DNA of 64,000 bases, taken from Inia geoffrensis. Taxonomy: Eukaryota > Chordata > Mammalia > Artiodactyla > Iniidae. The notes beneath the pieces were generated by a model that was not told where the DNA came from, ran no database searches, and was given only the letters and a program-made list of their open reading frames with translations. The DNA lies in contig CM070915.1 in assembly GCA_036417435.1 (NCBI GenBank), positions 80,477,799 through 80,541,798 of the forward strand, in the 5' to 3' direction. Each line of letters begins with the position of its first letter. Within the stretch, counting starts at the first letter, position 1. Below are positions 33,420 to 46,000 of the stretch, one piece after another. Both the position numbers and the translations under genes were made by a program.

Positions 33420-36400
33420 ACTTCTTCCGTCTTCTAATTAATAATAGAAAAATAACAGGGAAATCTCCAAACATTTGGAAACTAAATAACATATTTCTAA
33501 AAAAATCCATGAGTTAAACAGGAAGTCTCAAGGGAGACTGAAAAATACGCTCTACTGAACAAAAATGAAAATACTACACAACAAAATTGGTGAGATGCAG
33601 CTAAAGCAGTGCTGAGAGGGAATTTTATAGCATTAAATGCAGTAAAGTTTCAAATCAATAATCAAAACTCCTTCCTCAATGACTTACAACAAGAAGAGTG
33701 AAATAAACCCAAGCAAGCAGAGGAAAGGAAATAATCAAGATAAGAATAGAAATCAATGACGTTGAAATTTTTTAATAAGAGAAAATCAATAAAACAAAGA
33801 ACTGGTTCATGGACAAAATCAATAAAGTTAATAAACCCTTAGGCAAAACTGACAAACAGAGGAGACACAACTTAACCAGTATCAGAAATGAAATAGGGGA
33901 CTGCACATGACTCAGCAGACATCAAAAGGAGAGGAAGGGAACACTACACACAACTCTACACACATAAATGTGACAGATTCAATGAGATGAACCAATTCCT
34001 TGAGAAAACACAAACTACTACAACTCAGACAATATGAATTAATTATTTGAATAGACCTATAACTAGTAAGAAAATTGAAAATGTAATTTTAAAACTCCCC
34101 AAAATACCTCTCTAAATCTGGACAGTTTCACTGGAGAATTCTACCAAATATATGAAGATAAATTAACACCTATTCTACATGATCTTTCAGAAAAGAGTAG
34201 AGGGAACACTTCTCAATCATTTCACGACGGTAGAATCACCCTGATACCACGAACAAAACAAACACACAGCACACACACAAAAAAGAAAACTACCGACCAA
34301 TATGCTTTATAAATACAGCTGTAAAAACTCTTAACAAATTAATAGCAAATAGAATTCAGCAATATGTAACAAAAAATTTACACACACACAGACACAAACA
34401 CACACACCACACGCACACAAATACATACACCCCATGACCAAGCAGAGGTTACTCCAGGGATGCAAAGCTGGTTCAATACCTGAAAATCAATCACTATAAT
34501 TTACTACATTAAATGCTAAAGAAGAAAAATCACATGATCATATAAATCAATACAGAAAACCCACCTGATAAGATTCAACACTCATTCAGGATAAAAAGTC
34601 TCAGAAAAGTAGAAATAAAGGGAAATTTCCTCAACTTGATAAAGAGCATCAACAAAAAACCTATAGGTAACATTATACTTAACGGGGAAAAACTAAAAGT
34701 TTTCCCTTAAGATTAGGAACAAGCAAGGATGTATGCTCTTACTGCTCTTTTTCAACATAGCACTAGTGGTTGTAGCCAGTGCAATAAGGGAAGGAAAGGA
34801 AAAAAAAGGCACACAGATCATAAAGGAAGACAAACTGTTCCTACTTGCAGATGACACGACCACCTATGTATAAATTCCCAAGGATTTTACAAAAAAAATT
34901 CTAATAAATGAGTTTAGCAATACTGTAGGACACAAAACCAACATACAAAAATTAATTGTATTTCTATGTACTAGTAATAACACTAAAATTATAAAATATA
35001 ATACTATTTACAATTGCTAAAAAAAGAGAAATATTTCAGTGTAAATCTAACAAAGCATGTAAAAGACTTACATGCTGAAGCTGCAAAATGCTGATGAAAG
35101 AAATCAAAGAGGTATTAAACAAATGCAGAGACATACTATGTTCACTGATTAAAAGACTTCAATAGAGTAATGATGTCAACTCTTCCCAAATTGATATACG
35201 TGTTTAACATAAATCCTATTGAAGTCCCGGCAAGGTTTTTCAAAGATACAGACAAAAATTATTCTAAAAGTTATGTGGAAAGGCAATGTTTATCTAGAAC
35301 AGCTGAAGTAGTTTTGAAAAAGGAAAATGCAGTGCTAACAACCGATCGCCCTGATTTCAAGACACTACAGAGTTTCTATAGTCAAGATTGTATGGTACTG
35401 GCAGAGGGACATACACACAGCTCAGTGAACAGAATAGAGAGCCCAGGAATAGATCCACACACATATGTTCAAGTTATTTTTGACAATGGTGCAAAAATAA
35501 TTCAATGGAGAAAAGATAGCCTTTCAACAACTGGTTCTGAAGTAATCAGACATCCATAGGCAAAAAAAGAACCTCCACTATAAGTGTCATCCCTTATATA
35601 AAAAATAACTCCAAATATATCATTGAATTAAATATAAAACAACATAGGAGAAAATATTTGGAATCTAGGGCTAGGCAAAAACTTGTTAAACTTGACATGA
35701 AAAGCACAATTCAGAAAAGGGAAAACTGGTAATTTGGACTTCATTAAGATAAAAAATTTTTGTTCTGTGAAAGACCGTGTTAAGAGGCTGAAAAGATAAA
35801 CTAGAAACTGAGATTAAGGATTTGCAGTCCTAGACTATATGATGACGCCTCAAATCTTAACAGTAAATAGAAAACATTCCAGTTGGAACACAGGCAAAAG
35901 ATACGAATACATTTCACCAAGAGGCAAACAAGCACATCAAAAGATGTTCAGTGTCATTAGTGAAATGCACATTTAAACCACATTAGCTATCACTATGCAC
36001 ATGGCTAAAATAAAAACAGTGATAACATGATACACTGGAGAGGATGTGGAGAAACTGAACCACTCACGCATTGCTGGTGGGAATGTACAATGGCACAGCC
36101 AGTCTGAAAAAGTTTTCAGTTTATTAAAAAAAACTAAACATATAAGTACTTATAAGATCCCATAATTACACTCTGGTATTCACCCCAGAGGGATGAATGC
36201 ATATATTTACACAAAAACTGGTATACCAATGTTCACAACAGCTTCATTCACAAGAGCCAGGTACCCTCAACAGATGGATAAACAACTCTGGTGCACCCTC
36301 ACAAGGGAAGACCCCTCAGCAGTAAAAAGGAAGGAAATGTCGACACAGGCAACAACTTGGACGCACCTCTAGAGAATCATGTGAGTGAAATATGATTCAA

Positions 36401-36650
36401 TTTATATAATGCTGTTGAAATGAGAAATAGTAAGAATGGAAAGCAGATTAGCAATTGCCAGTGGTTAAGGAGGGGACTGGGGTAAAAAAAATGGGAGGGT
36501 CCTGGAGCTGTCCCACGTCTTGACTGTATCAATAACAATAGCCTTGGTTTATACTGTACTGTAGTTTGGCAAGATGTTACCCTTAGGGGAAACTGAATTT
36601 CTCTCTATTACTTCTTACGAAGGCTTCTGAATCTACCATGATTGCAAAAT
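33420..36650 (+). mobile_element. old L1, ORF2 to 3' UTR
   Basis: The sense strand carries degenerate ORF2 from before the reverse-transcriptase fingers ('ctaaagcagtgctgagaggg') through the palm and C-terminal parts ('tggtgggaatgtacaatgg'). It ends in the 3' UTR ('gcaagatgttacccttaggg' near 36570). Stops and frameshifts are frequent. A CA-rich tract has grown at 34375-34432. Confidence 0.82.
35170..35559 (+). pseudogene. L1 ORF2 C-terminal fragment
   Basis: The longest surviving open frame of the old L1 (129 codons). It matches the region after the reverse-transcriptase palm; compare 'NRIESPGIDPHTY' here with '[13 protein letters not shown]' in L1 copy 2. No catalytic motif is present. Confidence 0.78.
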
Positions 36651-36879
36651 ACAGAAGGTTTAATTAAATGTAAATTTTTAAAAGAAGGTACAAAAAATAT
36701 AAGAATAAACCAAAGGATAGCAATCCAGGTTCTCATACAAAAGTCACTGCTGATAAGGCAGAAGTGCTGTCTCCACAAAACCTTTTTTCTCTCCCAATCT
36801 CCCCCGGCAAGTCTTCGGTTACCATCTTTACACAGGCAACTTTGAAAATCTCTGCCCTGTGCTTCTCTCATCAGCTCCA

Positions 36880-36970
36880 GGCCTCCAGGTTTTTAAGCAG
36901 GGGAGAGACATGATCTGATTTACATTTCAAAAAGTGTCACTGGCCACTGTGTGGAAATGAGAACAGCCCT
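36880..36970 (-). repeat. L2 ORF2-end relic
   Basis: 'tttaagcaggggagagacat' then 'gatctgatttacatttc' is the reverse complement of a familiar L2 stretch (the 'tgtcactcccctgcttaaa' region). Confidence 0.6.
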
Positions 36971-37580
36971 GCGCGTTCCAAGGGAAAGGTGAGCCTTCCC
37001 CAACCGCGGACCCTGCTCACCTCCAACCACTCGGCCCTCCTCTAACTCACAGGAGGTCTCCTGAGCCTCCCCTTGTCTGCACTCACCCGCACTCTCATCT
37101 GAGACCCCACCCACTCCACCCCGCAATTCCTCTGTAATAGCCTTGATCATTAGAAAATGAGAGTCATGATAAGCTTACAGAAATTTTCTTCCTAAAGAAA
37201 TTAAGAAAACTTTGCTTCAGTTTCTTGTTGAGATCTTTGTAGCCCTGCATTTGATAAGAGGGCTCTTTGTACCGATATAACACGTGAGTGTAACTGATTT
37301 GAGAGGGGTTTCTACAATATGCACGAGCTCCTGTCAGTTAAGATCAGATGTATGTATGTGACGTATGTGCATCTGTACATACATGCATAAACACATTTTC
37401 TTCTAATAATTTTAATTACTGTGAAAAAATAAGATAAAATTGCTGCATTTCAGAGCTTTTACTGAAATGTTCAAGAACTGCCAAACATCTAATTCTGAAT
37501 GTTGCTTACATTAACATAAAGAGAAATCACTTTAAGTATGGTATAAAAAATTCTCCTGCTTATTATACTTTAAAACTGTT
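36971..37580. other. unassigned sequence
   Basis: A GC-richer block (36970-37140) followed by AT-rich sequence; no recognised features. Confidence 0.35.
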
Positions 37581-37584
37581 TCAA

Positions 37585-37735
37585 AAACAGTACTGTGACA
37601 GAAGCCCAGGTCGCCTATTGGCAGCACCAGCTTGAGCAAGCTCCTCTCTTACTAGAAAGGGGTAATGCCCGTTTCTAACTCATAGGGTTAGTGTGAAGAT
37701 TAAATGAGATCATTCATGCAATTCAGTACAAACAT
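37585..37735 (+). repeat. possible MIR relic
   Basis: 'ctcatagggttagtgtgaag' followed by 'attaaatgagat' is the MIR 3' half. The 5' half is decayed. Confidence 0.55.
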
Positions 37736-37829
37736 AGGTTTGTAGTATTTTCTTTCAAAAGCATTAATTTAAATGTTAAGTGTCAATTTAATTTCATCAG
37801 AATTAATTTCCATTACCCGTTAATTCACC

Positions 37830-37930
37830 TAATAACTACTTCATGAATATCTACTGTTTCCCAGACACAAAGTTTCCTAAGATGGTTCCTGACTTGAAGG
37901 TACCTACTTTTTAGGGACTCTGAGGGGAAA
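37830..37930 (-). repeat. possible L2 relic
   Basis: 'tgaatatctactgtttccca' through 'gatggttcctgacttgaagg' resembles the reverse-complement L2 3' region. Weak. Confidence 0.4.
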
Positions 37931-38200
37931 GACAGGTGCGGCTGTAAGCCGTGCAGGTGAGAGGGGTGTCTTGGGAGTGGTGCTCTGGTTCTGAAGGCCC
38001 TGATGTGGAGGCGGCGGCAGTGGCAGGCCTCAGCTGTGGGAAGCAGCAGACGCCCGCCCGGCTGCAGGGGCAGGGAGAGCTGGGGCCTAACAGAGCTCAG
38101 AAGGCTTCCTTGTAGCTTCACGATTGTGACACTGTTTGAACACATTTTCTGGGAATGCGAGCTTTCAAAAAAATCATCCTGTAGTAACAGAAATACTAAT
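37931..38200. other. unassigned sequence
   Basis: GC-rich at 37930-38090, no recognised features. Confidence 0.35.
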
Positions 38201-38210
38201 TAAGAATACT

Positions 38211-38423
38211 TTTTTATTTTTTTATTTTTTGCAGTACGTGGGCCTCTCACTGCTGTGGCCTCTCCCGCTGCGGAGCACAGGCTCCGGACGCGCAGGCTCA
38301 GCGGCCATGGCTCATGGGCCCAGCCGCTCCGCGGCATGTGGGATCCGCCCAGACCCGGGGCACGAACCCGTGTCCCCTGCATCGGCAGGCGGACTCTCAA
38401 CCACTGCGCCACCAGGGAAGTCC
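38211..38423 (-). mobile_element. CHR-type SINE, short subtype
   Basis: The T-rich tail (tttttatttttttatttttt) starts near 38211 and the head is at 38423. The target duplication 'taagaatacttttt' is at 38201-38214 and 38424-38437. Young-looking. Confidence 0.93.
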
Positions 38424-38439
38424 TAAGAATACTTTTTTA

Positions 38440-39475
38440 AAGTAAAACTTAAAAATAAATTCAAAGAACTCCTCTGTTTTCTTTTCCCTACTTGACTACA
38501 AAAAGTCAGCACAACGGTTTTTGGGTAATGCCAACATTTACTTTCCCCTCTGCTGAAGGCTGGCTTTCTCAAAGGAGAAACCTAGAGAACAATTTACTGG
38601 CTCTGTTTCATTAGAAAATTGTGGTCGTAAGCTATCCTTATGACCTTTTTATGATATTATCCATAAAAGTGTTTAAAATTCAAACCTTATCTCAGCACAG
38701 CACAGTCCCTCATTCAGTGAGCCAAACAAGTTCCCGGGCTTATTTACCTGCTATCAAGCGTTAACCCGGGGGAATGAAGCAGTCAGTGTGGAGCACTATG
38801 TTCTGCACAATTCCTCTGACTCTCTTCTTATCTCGTCCCTAAAACATGGGCGCTCCTCTCCCTCTTAGTCTCTCTCTTAGGCCTACAGAATTTTTAACTG
38901 CTTCCTTTAGAAGCTGGATTAGGAGAAGGAGGAAGCTGGTCTAGGGCACTAGCAGGGGCAGGGTCCCCACCCTGGAGGGAAAATGCAGCTGCTGGCAGAC
39001 AGTCCTAACTGGGCTCAAGGTCTGAGAAATATAAACAATCAAACCACCAACGGACAGCTTCCCTTGGGAAAAAGGGATTCTTTAGGAGGAAAGCAAAGGC
39101 CCTTACTGCCTGTTAAAATACCAAACCCCACTTCACTGGATTGCAGGGCAGGAATCGGAATGATCTCCAGAGCTGCCATGAACTCCTCGCACTTTGACCC
39201 TTAAGACTTGTAGAAATCCATTTTTTAAAAAGCAGGGAGTTCAGCCAGAACACAGCTCTTGCATTTCATAATTTGCAGTTATAAAAGGTGACTATACAGT
39301 GGAGGTAATGCCTCAGTGTACATAGTTTCTTCAAGCAGTCGACAAGTTCAACAACCATCAGACCCTCTGTCCTGTGACAGGGGTGAAGTGGGGTGAGATA
39401 TCATACAGCGTGGTGGAGGGAGGTGAGGAAGGACTTCACAATCTTCTCTGGTCTCTTTCCAGCCTTGCAATCACT
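38440..39475. other. unassigned sequence
   Basis: About 1 kb without recognised repeats or supported exons. Confidence 0.38.
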
Positions 39476-39492
39476 TTCCCAACTTTATTCTT

Positions 39493-40156
39493 TCTTTTTT
39501 TTTTTTTAACATCTTTATTGGAGTATAATTGCTTTACAGTGGTATGTTAGTTTCTGCTGACTAACAAAGTGAATCAGCTATATGCATACGTATATCCCCA
39601 TATCCCCTCCCTCTTGCGTCTCCCTCCCACCCTCCCTATCCCACCCCTCTAGGTGGTCACAAAGCACAGAGCTGATCTCCCTGTGCTATGCGGCTGCTTC
39701 CCACTAGCTATCTATTTTACATTTGGTAGTGTATATATGTCCATGCCACTCTCACTTCGTCCCGGCTTACCCTTCCCCCTCCCCGTGTCCTCAAGTCCAC
39801 TCTCTACGTCTGCGTCTTTATTCCTGTCCTGCCCCTAGGTTCTGCATAACTTTTTTTTTTTCTTCTAGTTTCCATATATGTGTGTTAGCATATGGTATTT
39901 GTTTTTCTCTGACTTACTTCACTCTGTCTGACAGACTCTAGGTCCATCCACCTCACTACAAATAACTCAGTTTCGTTCCTTTCTATGGCTGGGTAATATT
40001 CCATTGCATGTATGTGCCATATTTTCTTTATCCATTCGTCTGTCGATGGACACCTGGGTTGCTCCCATGTCCTGGCGACTGTAAACAGAGGTGCAGTGAA
40101 CACCGTGGTACATGACTCATTTTGAACGATGGTTTTCTCAGGGTATATGCCCAGGA
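39493..40156 (-). mobile_element. 5'-truncated L1, 3' end
   Basis: A T-run, then the L1 3' UTR ('aacatctttattggagtata'), then the last part of ORF2 ('CPSTDEWIKKIWHIHAMEYY' on the minus strand), truncated at 40156. Bracketed by a 17-bp target duplication, 'ttcccaactttattctt' at 39476-39492 and 'ttcccacctttgttctt' at 40157-40173 (15 of 17). Confidence 0.93.
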
Positions 40157-40173
40157 TTCCCACCTTTGTTCTT

Positions 40174-40734
40174 ACACCTGATCCAGTCTTTCATTCTCAA
40201 GTACTGACAGGCGCATGACCATCTAAAAGCTTGCTGTCGAAGCGCCCACGCTGCAGCAACAGAGCTAGTGCCCCACCTCTGCAGCCTCCATCCCCCCACC
40301 CCCGCCCCGCCCCGCCCCACCAGCCCTTGAGGCTGCTCGCCCAGCCCAGAGCGCCTGCTTCCGGTGCCTCCCTCTCCTCGCTTTGCCTGGACTCTGGCAG
40401 TCGGCAGTCGCTTCTGCTGGGTGTCCTCAGCCCCTGCTCCTCCCTGCGAAGTCCCCACTCAGCCCTTAACTCTGTTACCGTTTCTGTCCTTACATCTGGA
40501 CTGTGCTAGAGAAAAGTCACACAGTGAGACAATGTAGCAAAATTACCTCCTTTTATGTCTCCTCAGCTCCCTTTGCAAATCCCCCACAGGCTCTATTGGG
40601 CTTTACCGTTTCCCTCAAGCTTCTCACCCCACAACCCCAAGCCCCTTCTCTTAGCAAAAGCACTGCACACAATCCCAGGGGGATGAAGCGTGGTTTCTAA
40701 ATTCCAACACTTACAAACTCCAGACCCAACCAAT
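40174..40734. other. unassigned GC-rich sequence with GC boxes
   Basis: Contains a run of overlapping GC boxes ('cccgccccgccccgcccca', 40301-40319) that could bind Sp1-type factors. CpG density around it is modest. Open frames on both strands at 40138-40509 are typical of GC-rich DNA and not supported. Confidence 0.4.
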
Positions 40735-40850
40735 CCACCCATTCATTAAGCAGATATTACTTTTAGGCCAATCGTGTTCCAGGCACTGTCATAGCTGATG
40801 GAGATACAAAGATCAGTAAAATATGGCATCTGTTCTCAGAAAAGTACACG
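40735..40850 (-). repeat. L2 relic
   Basis: 'tgttccaggcactgtcatag' followed by 'tggagatacaaagatcagta' is the reverse-complement L2 3' region. Confidence 0.58.
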
Positions 40851-40869
40851 CCTCCTATCCCCCCTCCTC

Positions 40870-41800
40870 CTGACTTGGAAAAGGGACGGTACACTTGTCC
40901 AAGACTAAACACCTCAGTGCAGCTCTGTCTCCAACCTTCTCTCCTAACTCTGCCTCCTCTCTATCTTCAATCCCTTCCTATCCAAAGTTTTCTTGCCTCC
41001 AGGGGAAAAACGTCCACGGTTCTCCCAGTTAAAGGAAAGAAAAAAGCCTTTTTTACTGTGATTTCTGCTAGCCACCATCCACTTCTTAGGTCTCTTCTTA
41101 GCCAAGCTCCTTGAAAGAATAATTGTTTGCCTCAACCTTCAATAGTACAGTTTCCCCCAAGGCATCCACTGAAACACCTCCAGTCACAATGACCCCTAAC
41201 TAAAGGGGCACTTGCTTATTTCCTCTCTCTGTTGACCATTTTCTCTCCCGTGGCTACTGGATGGCCATCGCCTGCTCTGGCACCTCTGAAGGTCCTTCAT
41301 TCCTTCCTCTCCCCTCTCTGCACGTTTCCCCACAAGCCTCACTCCACATAACTGCCACCCCCACGTGCCCCTCAGCTCCGGCCTGACCTGCTGATCTGCA
41401 TCTCCAGTGTGGATACTTCATGTGCATTCGACTCTAACAACTGACTAGACCACGTGGATTTCAAATGAACCTGTCAAAATGGAATGAGAAGTCTTCTCTG
41501 GCCTCAGCATCACCTATCTTGCTTAACAGTCCCACCAACACGCAGTTGTCCACGCAGAATCTGGGAACTGTCTTAGACCCCTTCCTCTTCCTCATCCAAA
41601 CAACCCTGATGGAGTACTGCCAACTTTAAATACCAGCCCCAAGGCGTCCCACACAACAGCCTTCCCAATGGTCTCTGCCCACCTCTAGCTCATCCTTCAA
41701 GCTGCTTTCAGAACTGCCCATTGGAAACACAGGCCTTCTCACTCCGTCACTGGCCCATGCTCCCTCCCATCAAAGGCCCTGGAGCTTTCTCTTGAGTATC
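40870..41800 (+). repeat. L2 ORF2 relic
   Basis: Pyrimidine-rich sense sequence with L2 landmarks in order: 'agccaagctccttgaaagaa' (41100), 'acctgtcaaaatggaatgag' (41470), 'atctgggaactgtcttagac' (41560) and 'ttcaagctgctttcagaact' (41697). It is broken by many indels. The family is inferred from recalled consensus. Confidence 0.62.
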
Positions 41801-42044
41801 ACTCAGGTATTTAAGTTGCAGCAACTCTGTAACAATGAATTCCTCTCTTTCCCCCTGCAGTTCCATCAGTTTTTGCCTTACATATTTTGATTTTTAAGAA
41901 GTATTATGTCTTCTTACAGAATTGATCTCTTTATAATTACAGTGATGCTCCTCTTTATCTCTGATCATTTTCCTCAATTTGAAATCTGTTTTGTCTGAAA
42001 TTAACATAGCTACTCAAAAGTGTTAGCTCTTTGTATCCATTTAC

Positions 42045-42563
42045 TTTTTTGAAAACTGAGGTATAACTGACATATAACATTATGTTAGTTTCAGGTGTGT
42101 GGCATGATTAGATATTGATAAACACTGCAAAATCATCACCACAATCAGTCTAGTTAACACTGGTCACCAGACATAGTTACAGAATTTTTTTTCTCGTGAC
42201 AAGAACTTTATGATCTTCTCTTGTAGCAATTTTTCAAACGTGCAGAGTGTTATTAACTGTAGCCACCATGCCAGTACATTACACCTCCAGGACTCATTTA
42301 TTTTGTAACTGGAAGTCTGTACATTTTAACCCTCCCCATCCTTTTCTCCCATTCCCACCTCCTGCCTCTGGTAACCACCAATCTGTTCTCCCTATGAGCT
42401 CGTTTTGTTGTTCTTTTTAAATTCCACGTATAAGTGAAATCATACGGTATTCATCTTGCTTTGTCTGACTTGATTTAGCAGAGTGTCTGAAAGGTCCACC
42501 CACGTATTCACAAATGGCAGGATTTCTTTTCCTTATGGCTGAATAGTATTCCATTTTGTGTGG

Positions 42564-42598
<35 letters not shown>

Positions 42599-42837
42599 GT
42601 CTTCTTTATCCATTCATCCACTGATGGTGACTTATGTTGCTTCCATGTCTTAGCTTTTGTAAATAATGCTACAGTGAACACTGGGGTGCACATACCTTTT
42701 CAAACTAATGTTTTTGTTTTCTTCAGAAGTACGATTGCAGGATTGCATGGTATTTCTATCTTTAATTTTTTGAGGAGCCTCCATGCTGCTTCCATAGTGG
42801 CTGTACACCAATTTACATTCCCACGAACAGTGCCATC
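42045..42837 (-). mobile_element. L1 3' end nested in older L1
   Basis: 3' UTR and ORF2 end of a distinct L1 ('gaaaactgaggtataactga', 'agtctgtacattttaaccct', 'ggctgaatagtattccattt'), truncated near 42837, where the host L1 resumes with 'ttactttaaatctgtcttta'. Intermediate in age. Confidence 0.75.
42565..42596. repeat. (AC)16 microsatellite
   Basis: Uninterrupted AC repeat within the nested L1. The flanking L1 sequence has no repeat in its relatives, so the tract expanded in place. Confidence 0.95.
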
Positions 42838-42976
42838 CTTTTACTTTAAATCTGTCTTTATATTTAAAGTGGGTTTCTTATAGACAACATATACTTATAT
42901 CTTATTTTTTTCTCACTCTGTCAGTCTCTGTCTTTTAACTGGTGAATTCAGACCACTGATTTGTTGTTTTAGATTG

Positions 42977-43164
42977 TTTTTTTTTTTTTTAACGTGGACC
43001 TTTTTTTTAATCTTTATTGAATTTGTTATAACACTGCTTCTGTTTTACCTTTTGGTTTTTTGGCTGTGAGGCATGTGGGGTCTTAGCTCCCCGACCAGAG
43101 ATCGAACCCGCACCCCCTACATTGGAAGGCGAAGTCTTAACCACTGGACCGCCAGGGAAGTCCC
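42977..43164 (-). mobile_element. CHR-type SINE, 'gggacttcc' subtype
   Basis: The head is at 43164 ('gccagggaagtccc' on the plus strand) and T-rich sequence lies at 42977-42990. The body after the tRNA-derived part differs from the other copies ('cttttggttttttggctgtg'). Only a short 'attg' duplication is visible, so the boundary at 42977 is approximate. Confidence 0.85.
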
Positions 43165-44780
43165 ATTGATGTTTGAAGTGACTACTGTACAGGATCAGTA
43201 TCTACCACAGTTGTTATGTCTTCTATTTGCTGCTCTTGTTCTTTGTTCCTATTACTGTCTGCACTCTTTCTGCCTTCTGTGGTTTTAATTGGGTATTTCA
43301 TTTTTCTCTTCTTTTAGCATATTAATTATACTTCCTTTTTAAACTTCAGTGGTTACCCTGGAGTCTGCAATATACATTTCCAACTCATTCAACCTACTTT
43401 CAAATAACACAGTATTGGTTTATGGGTGGTGCACATACCTTATAACAAAGTATTTCCAGTTCCACCCTCCTGTCCTTTATAGCATTGCTGTCATTCATTT
43501 CACTACGTATAAGCTAAAATCACTGAATACGTGTTTTCTGTTACTGTTTTGAACAAACTGTTAACGGTTAGATGAATTAAGAAATATATTTTATTGAACC
43601 TTTATTCCTTCTCTAATGCTCTTACCTTCTTTATGTAGATCCTAGTATTTGACCTATATCCTTTTCCTTCTTTCTGAAGAGTTTCTTCTAACATTTCTGG
43701 CAAGGCAGCTCTAATGTAAACAAATTCCCTCAGATTTTGCTTGTCTGAGTTAGTGTTTATTTGTTTCTTATTTTTGAAGGATACTTTTGTTAGATTAGAA
43801 TTTGGAATTGGTGTTTTTTCCTTTCAATACTTTAAAACAATTCACTATACCCTCTTCCTGCTTGCATAATTTCTAAGGAGTCTGATGCAATTCTTATCCT
43901 TACTTTTTATAGGTAAAGTGTTTTTACCCCTTTGAACTCTTTCAAGATTTTTTTCTTTGATTTTCTGCATTTGAATATGATAAGCCTAGGTATAGATTTC
44001 ATTTTATTTATCCTGCTTGATGTTCTCTGAGCTTCCTGGATCCGTAGGTGGTTGCCTATCCTAATTTTGGGAAACTCTCAGTCATTACATTGGTTCAAAT
44101 ATTTCTTTCCTTTCTTTCTTCTCTGGTGTTCTCATCACCTGTACCTAAACACCTGTTGTCACTGTCCCACAGTTCTTGAATATTATATTCCCTTTTTATC
44201 ATTCCTTTTTCCTCTTTGCATTTCAGGTTTGGAAGTTCTATTGACGTTTCTTCCAGCTCATGGACTGCTTCCTTGGCCACCTTCAGTTGGCTGATGAGCC
44301 CAACCAAAGGCACGCTTCATTCTGTTACAGTGCCTCTGATTTCTAGCATCTCCTTTTGATTCTTTCTTAGAGTTTCCATCTCTCGGCTTGCACTACCCAT
44401 CTGTTCTTGCATGTTGTCCACTTTCTCCTTTACAGCCCCCAGCATACTAATCACAGCTGTTTTACATTCCTAGTCTGATTAATTCCAACATTTCTGCCAC
44501 ATCTATGTCTGGTCCTAATGCTTGCTCTGTTTTTCTTCAAACTATGACTTTAGCCTTTTAGAATGCCCTGCAATTTTTTGTTGAAAGCCAGATATGATGT
44601 CCTGGGTCAAAGGAACTGAGGTTTGCAGGCCTTCAGCGGGAGACTTTATGCTTACCTGATAAGGAGCTACACTATCTTTACTGCTTGCTGTAGCTGTAGT
44701 CGTCGTAAGCAAAAACCTTCTCTGGTGTCGCTGTTTTTGTCTGCCTTGTTGTCTTTGCATTTCCCTAGAGGCTTCTTCTT

Positions 44781-45144
44781 CTTTTTAATACACACACACA
44801 CACATTCATTCATTCACTCATTCATTCATTCAATTATGGCTGTGTCGGGTTTTAGTTGTGGCAGGCAGGACCTTTTGTTGCAGCACGTGGGCTCTTTGTC
44901 GTGGTGTGTGGGCTTCCCTCTAGTTGCAGTGCACAGGCTCCAGAGCACACAGGCTCAGTAGCTGTGGTGTGTGGGTGCCACAGCATGTGGGCTCTGTAGT
45001 TGCAGCACGTGGGCTCTCCAGTTGTGGCACGCGGGCTTAGCTGCCCCGTGGCATGTGGGATCTTAGTTCCCCGACCAGGGATCAAACCTGCGTCCCCTGC
45101 ATTGGAAGGCAGATTCTTAACCACTGGACCACCAGGGAGTTCCG
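44781..45144 (-). mobile_element. CHR-type SINE, 'gggacttcc' subtype
   Basis: The head is at 45144; the tail contains CA and ATTC repeats (44790-44834), unusual for these SINEs. The target duplication gaggcttcttctt (44768-44780) and gagacttcttctt (45145-45157) matches at 12 of 13. Confidence 0.9.
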
Positions 45145-46000
45145 GAGACTTCTTCTTAAATGAGGTCTGAGATGTGTGGCTCTTTCAGTTTTATTCCTCT
45201 GACATTGTACAGGAGCCCTGATGTAGTGGGTAGTGAGGTGTGGGGTTAGAGAAAATGCTCTAGAGCTTATGATTAGGGCTCAGCCTGTTAGTAAGCCTGA
45301 GCCTCTGGACTGTGACCTTCACAACGGCTTCTCAGCTTCCCTGCCCCCCTCAGGTGAGACAGGAAGACTGGAGGAACCTGGAGTTGGGTATCTCCCTTCC
45401 CCGCCAGGTCTGCTGGGCTCTGATAAGACCCCAGCAGGCGAGGCTCTGTTTAAATAGTTTCCGGAGGGCAGGAATTGTTAAGAAGTACAGAGTGCCCCAG
45501 CGCCTTTCAAAATGGTTTCTTTCCCCCCTCCATGCCAGGGGCCTGAGGGGAATTTTCTCTGATCTTCACTGTGAGCACCTGGCAGGACTCCGGGAGGTAA
45601 CCTCACAAAACTGCACCCACGGCAGGAGCCCTGGAGTCCTTAACTCGCAAGCACTGAGTCCCCACAGCAGTCTGTCTGTCTACTACAGTTACGGTTTTTC
45701 TACCCCAGCTCTGGTTCCAGTGGATGTTTTTGCTCCTGGGCTTCTGCGAGTCTCTACACCTTCCTGTCTGTCTCTCTAATTTTGGGGGCAGTGGTATATG
45801 CCCTATGACTTCAATTCTCTGCTGGATCTAAAAGAGTTGTTGATTTTATTTCTTCAGCTTTCTTCTTGTCGTGAACATGGGAGTGATGACTTCCAAGTTC
45901 CTTGTGTGTCCGACCAGAAACAAGTCAGAATTCCTGTTCTGGATTTGCTTCATTTTGGCCTTTTAAACTCATCTCGTTATCCTTCCTGGGCATCCGGATG

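Larger units (their letters stand above)
41830..46000 (-). mobile_element. old L1 split by three later insertions
   Basis: Minus-strand L1 sequence runs in three blocks. The first is ORF2 endonuclease sequence at 41830-42044 and 42838-42976. The second is the endonuclease start and ORF1 at 43165-44780. The third is a probable 5' part at 45145-46000. They are interrupted by another L1 (42045-42837) and two CHR SINEs. No frame is intact; the 155-codon plus-strand frame at 45312-45779 is antisense and unsupported. The 5' limit is uncertain. Confidence 0.68.

Noticed and set aside
40138..40509. Proline/serine-rich frames on both strands
   Set aside because: Long frames on both strands are expected in GC-rich DNA; no homology recognised.
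45312..45779. 155-codon plus-strand open frame
   Set aside because: Lies antisense in the probable 5' part of an old L1 and overlaps another frame; no recognisable protein.
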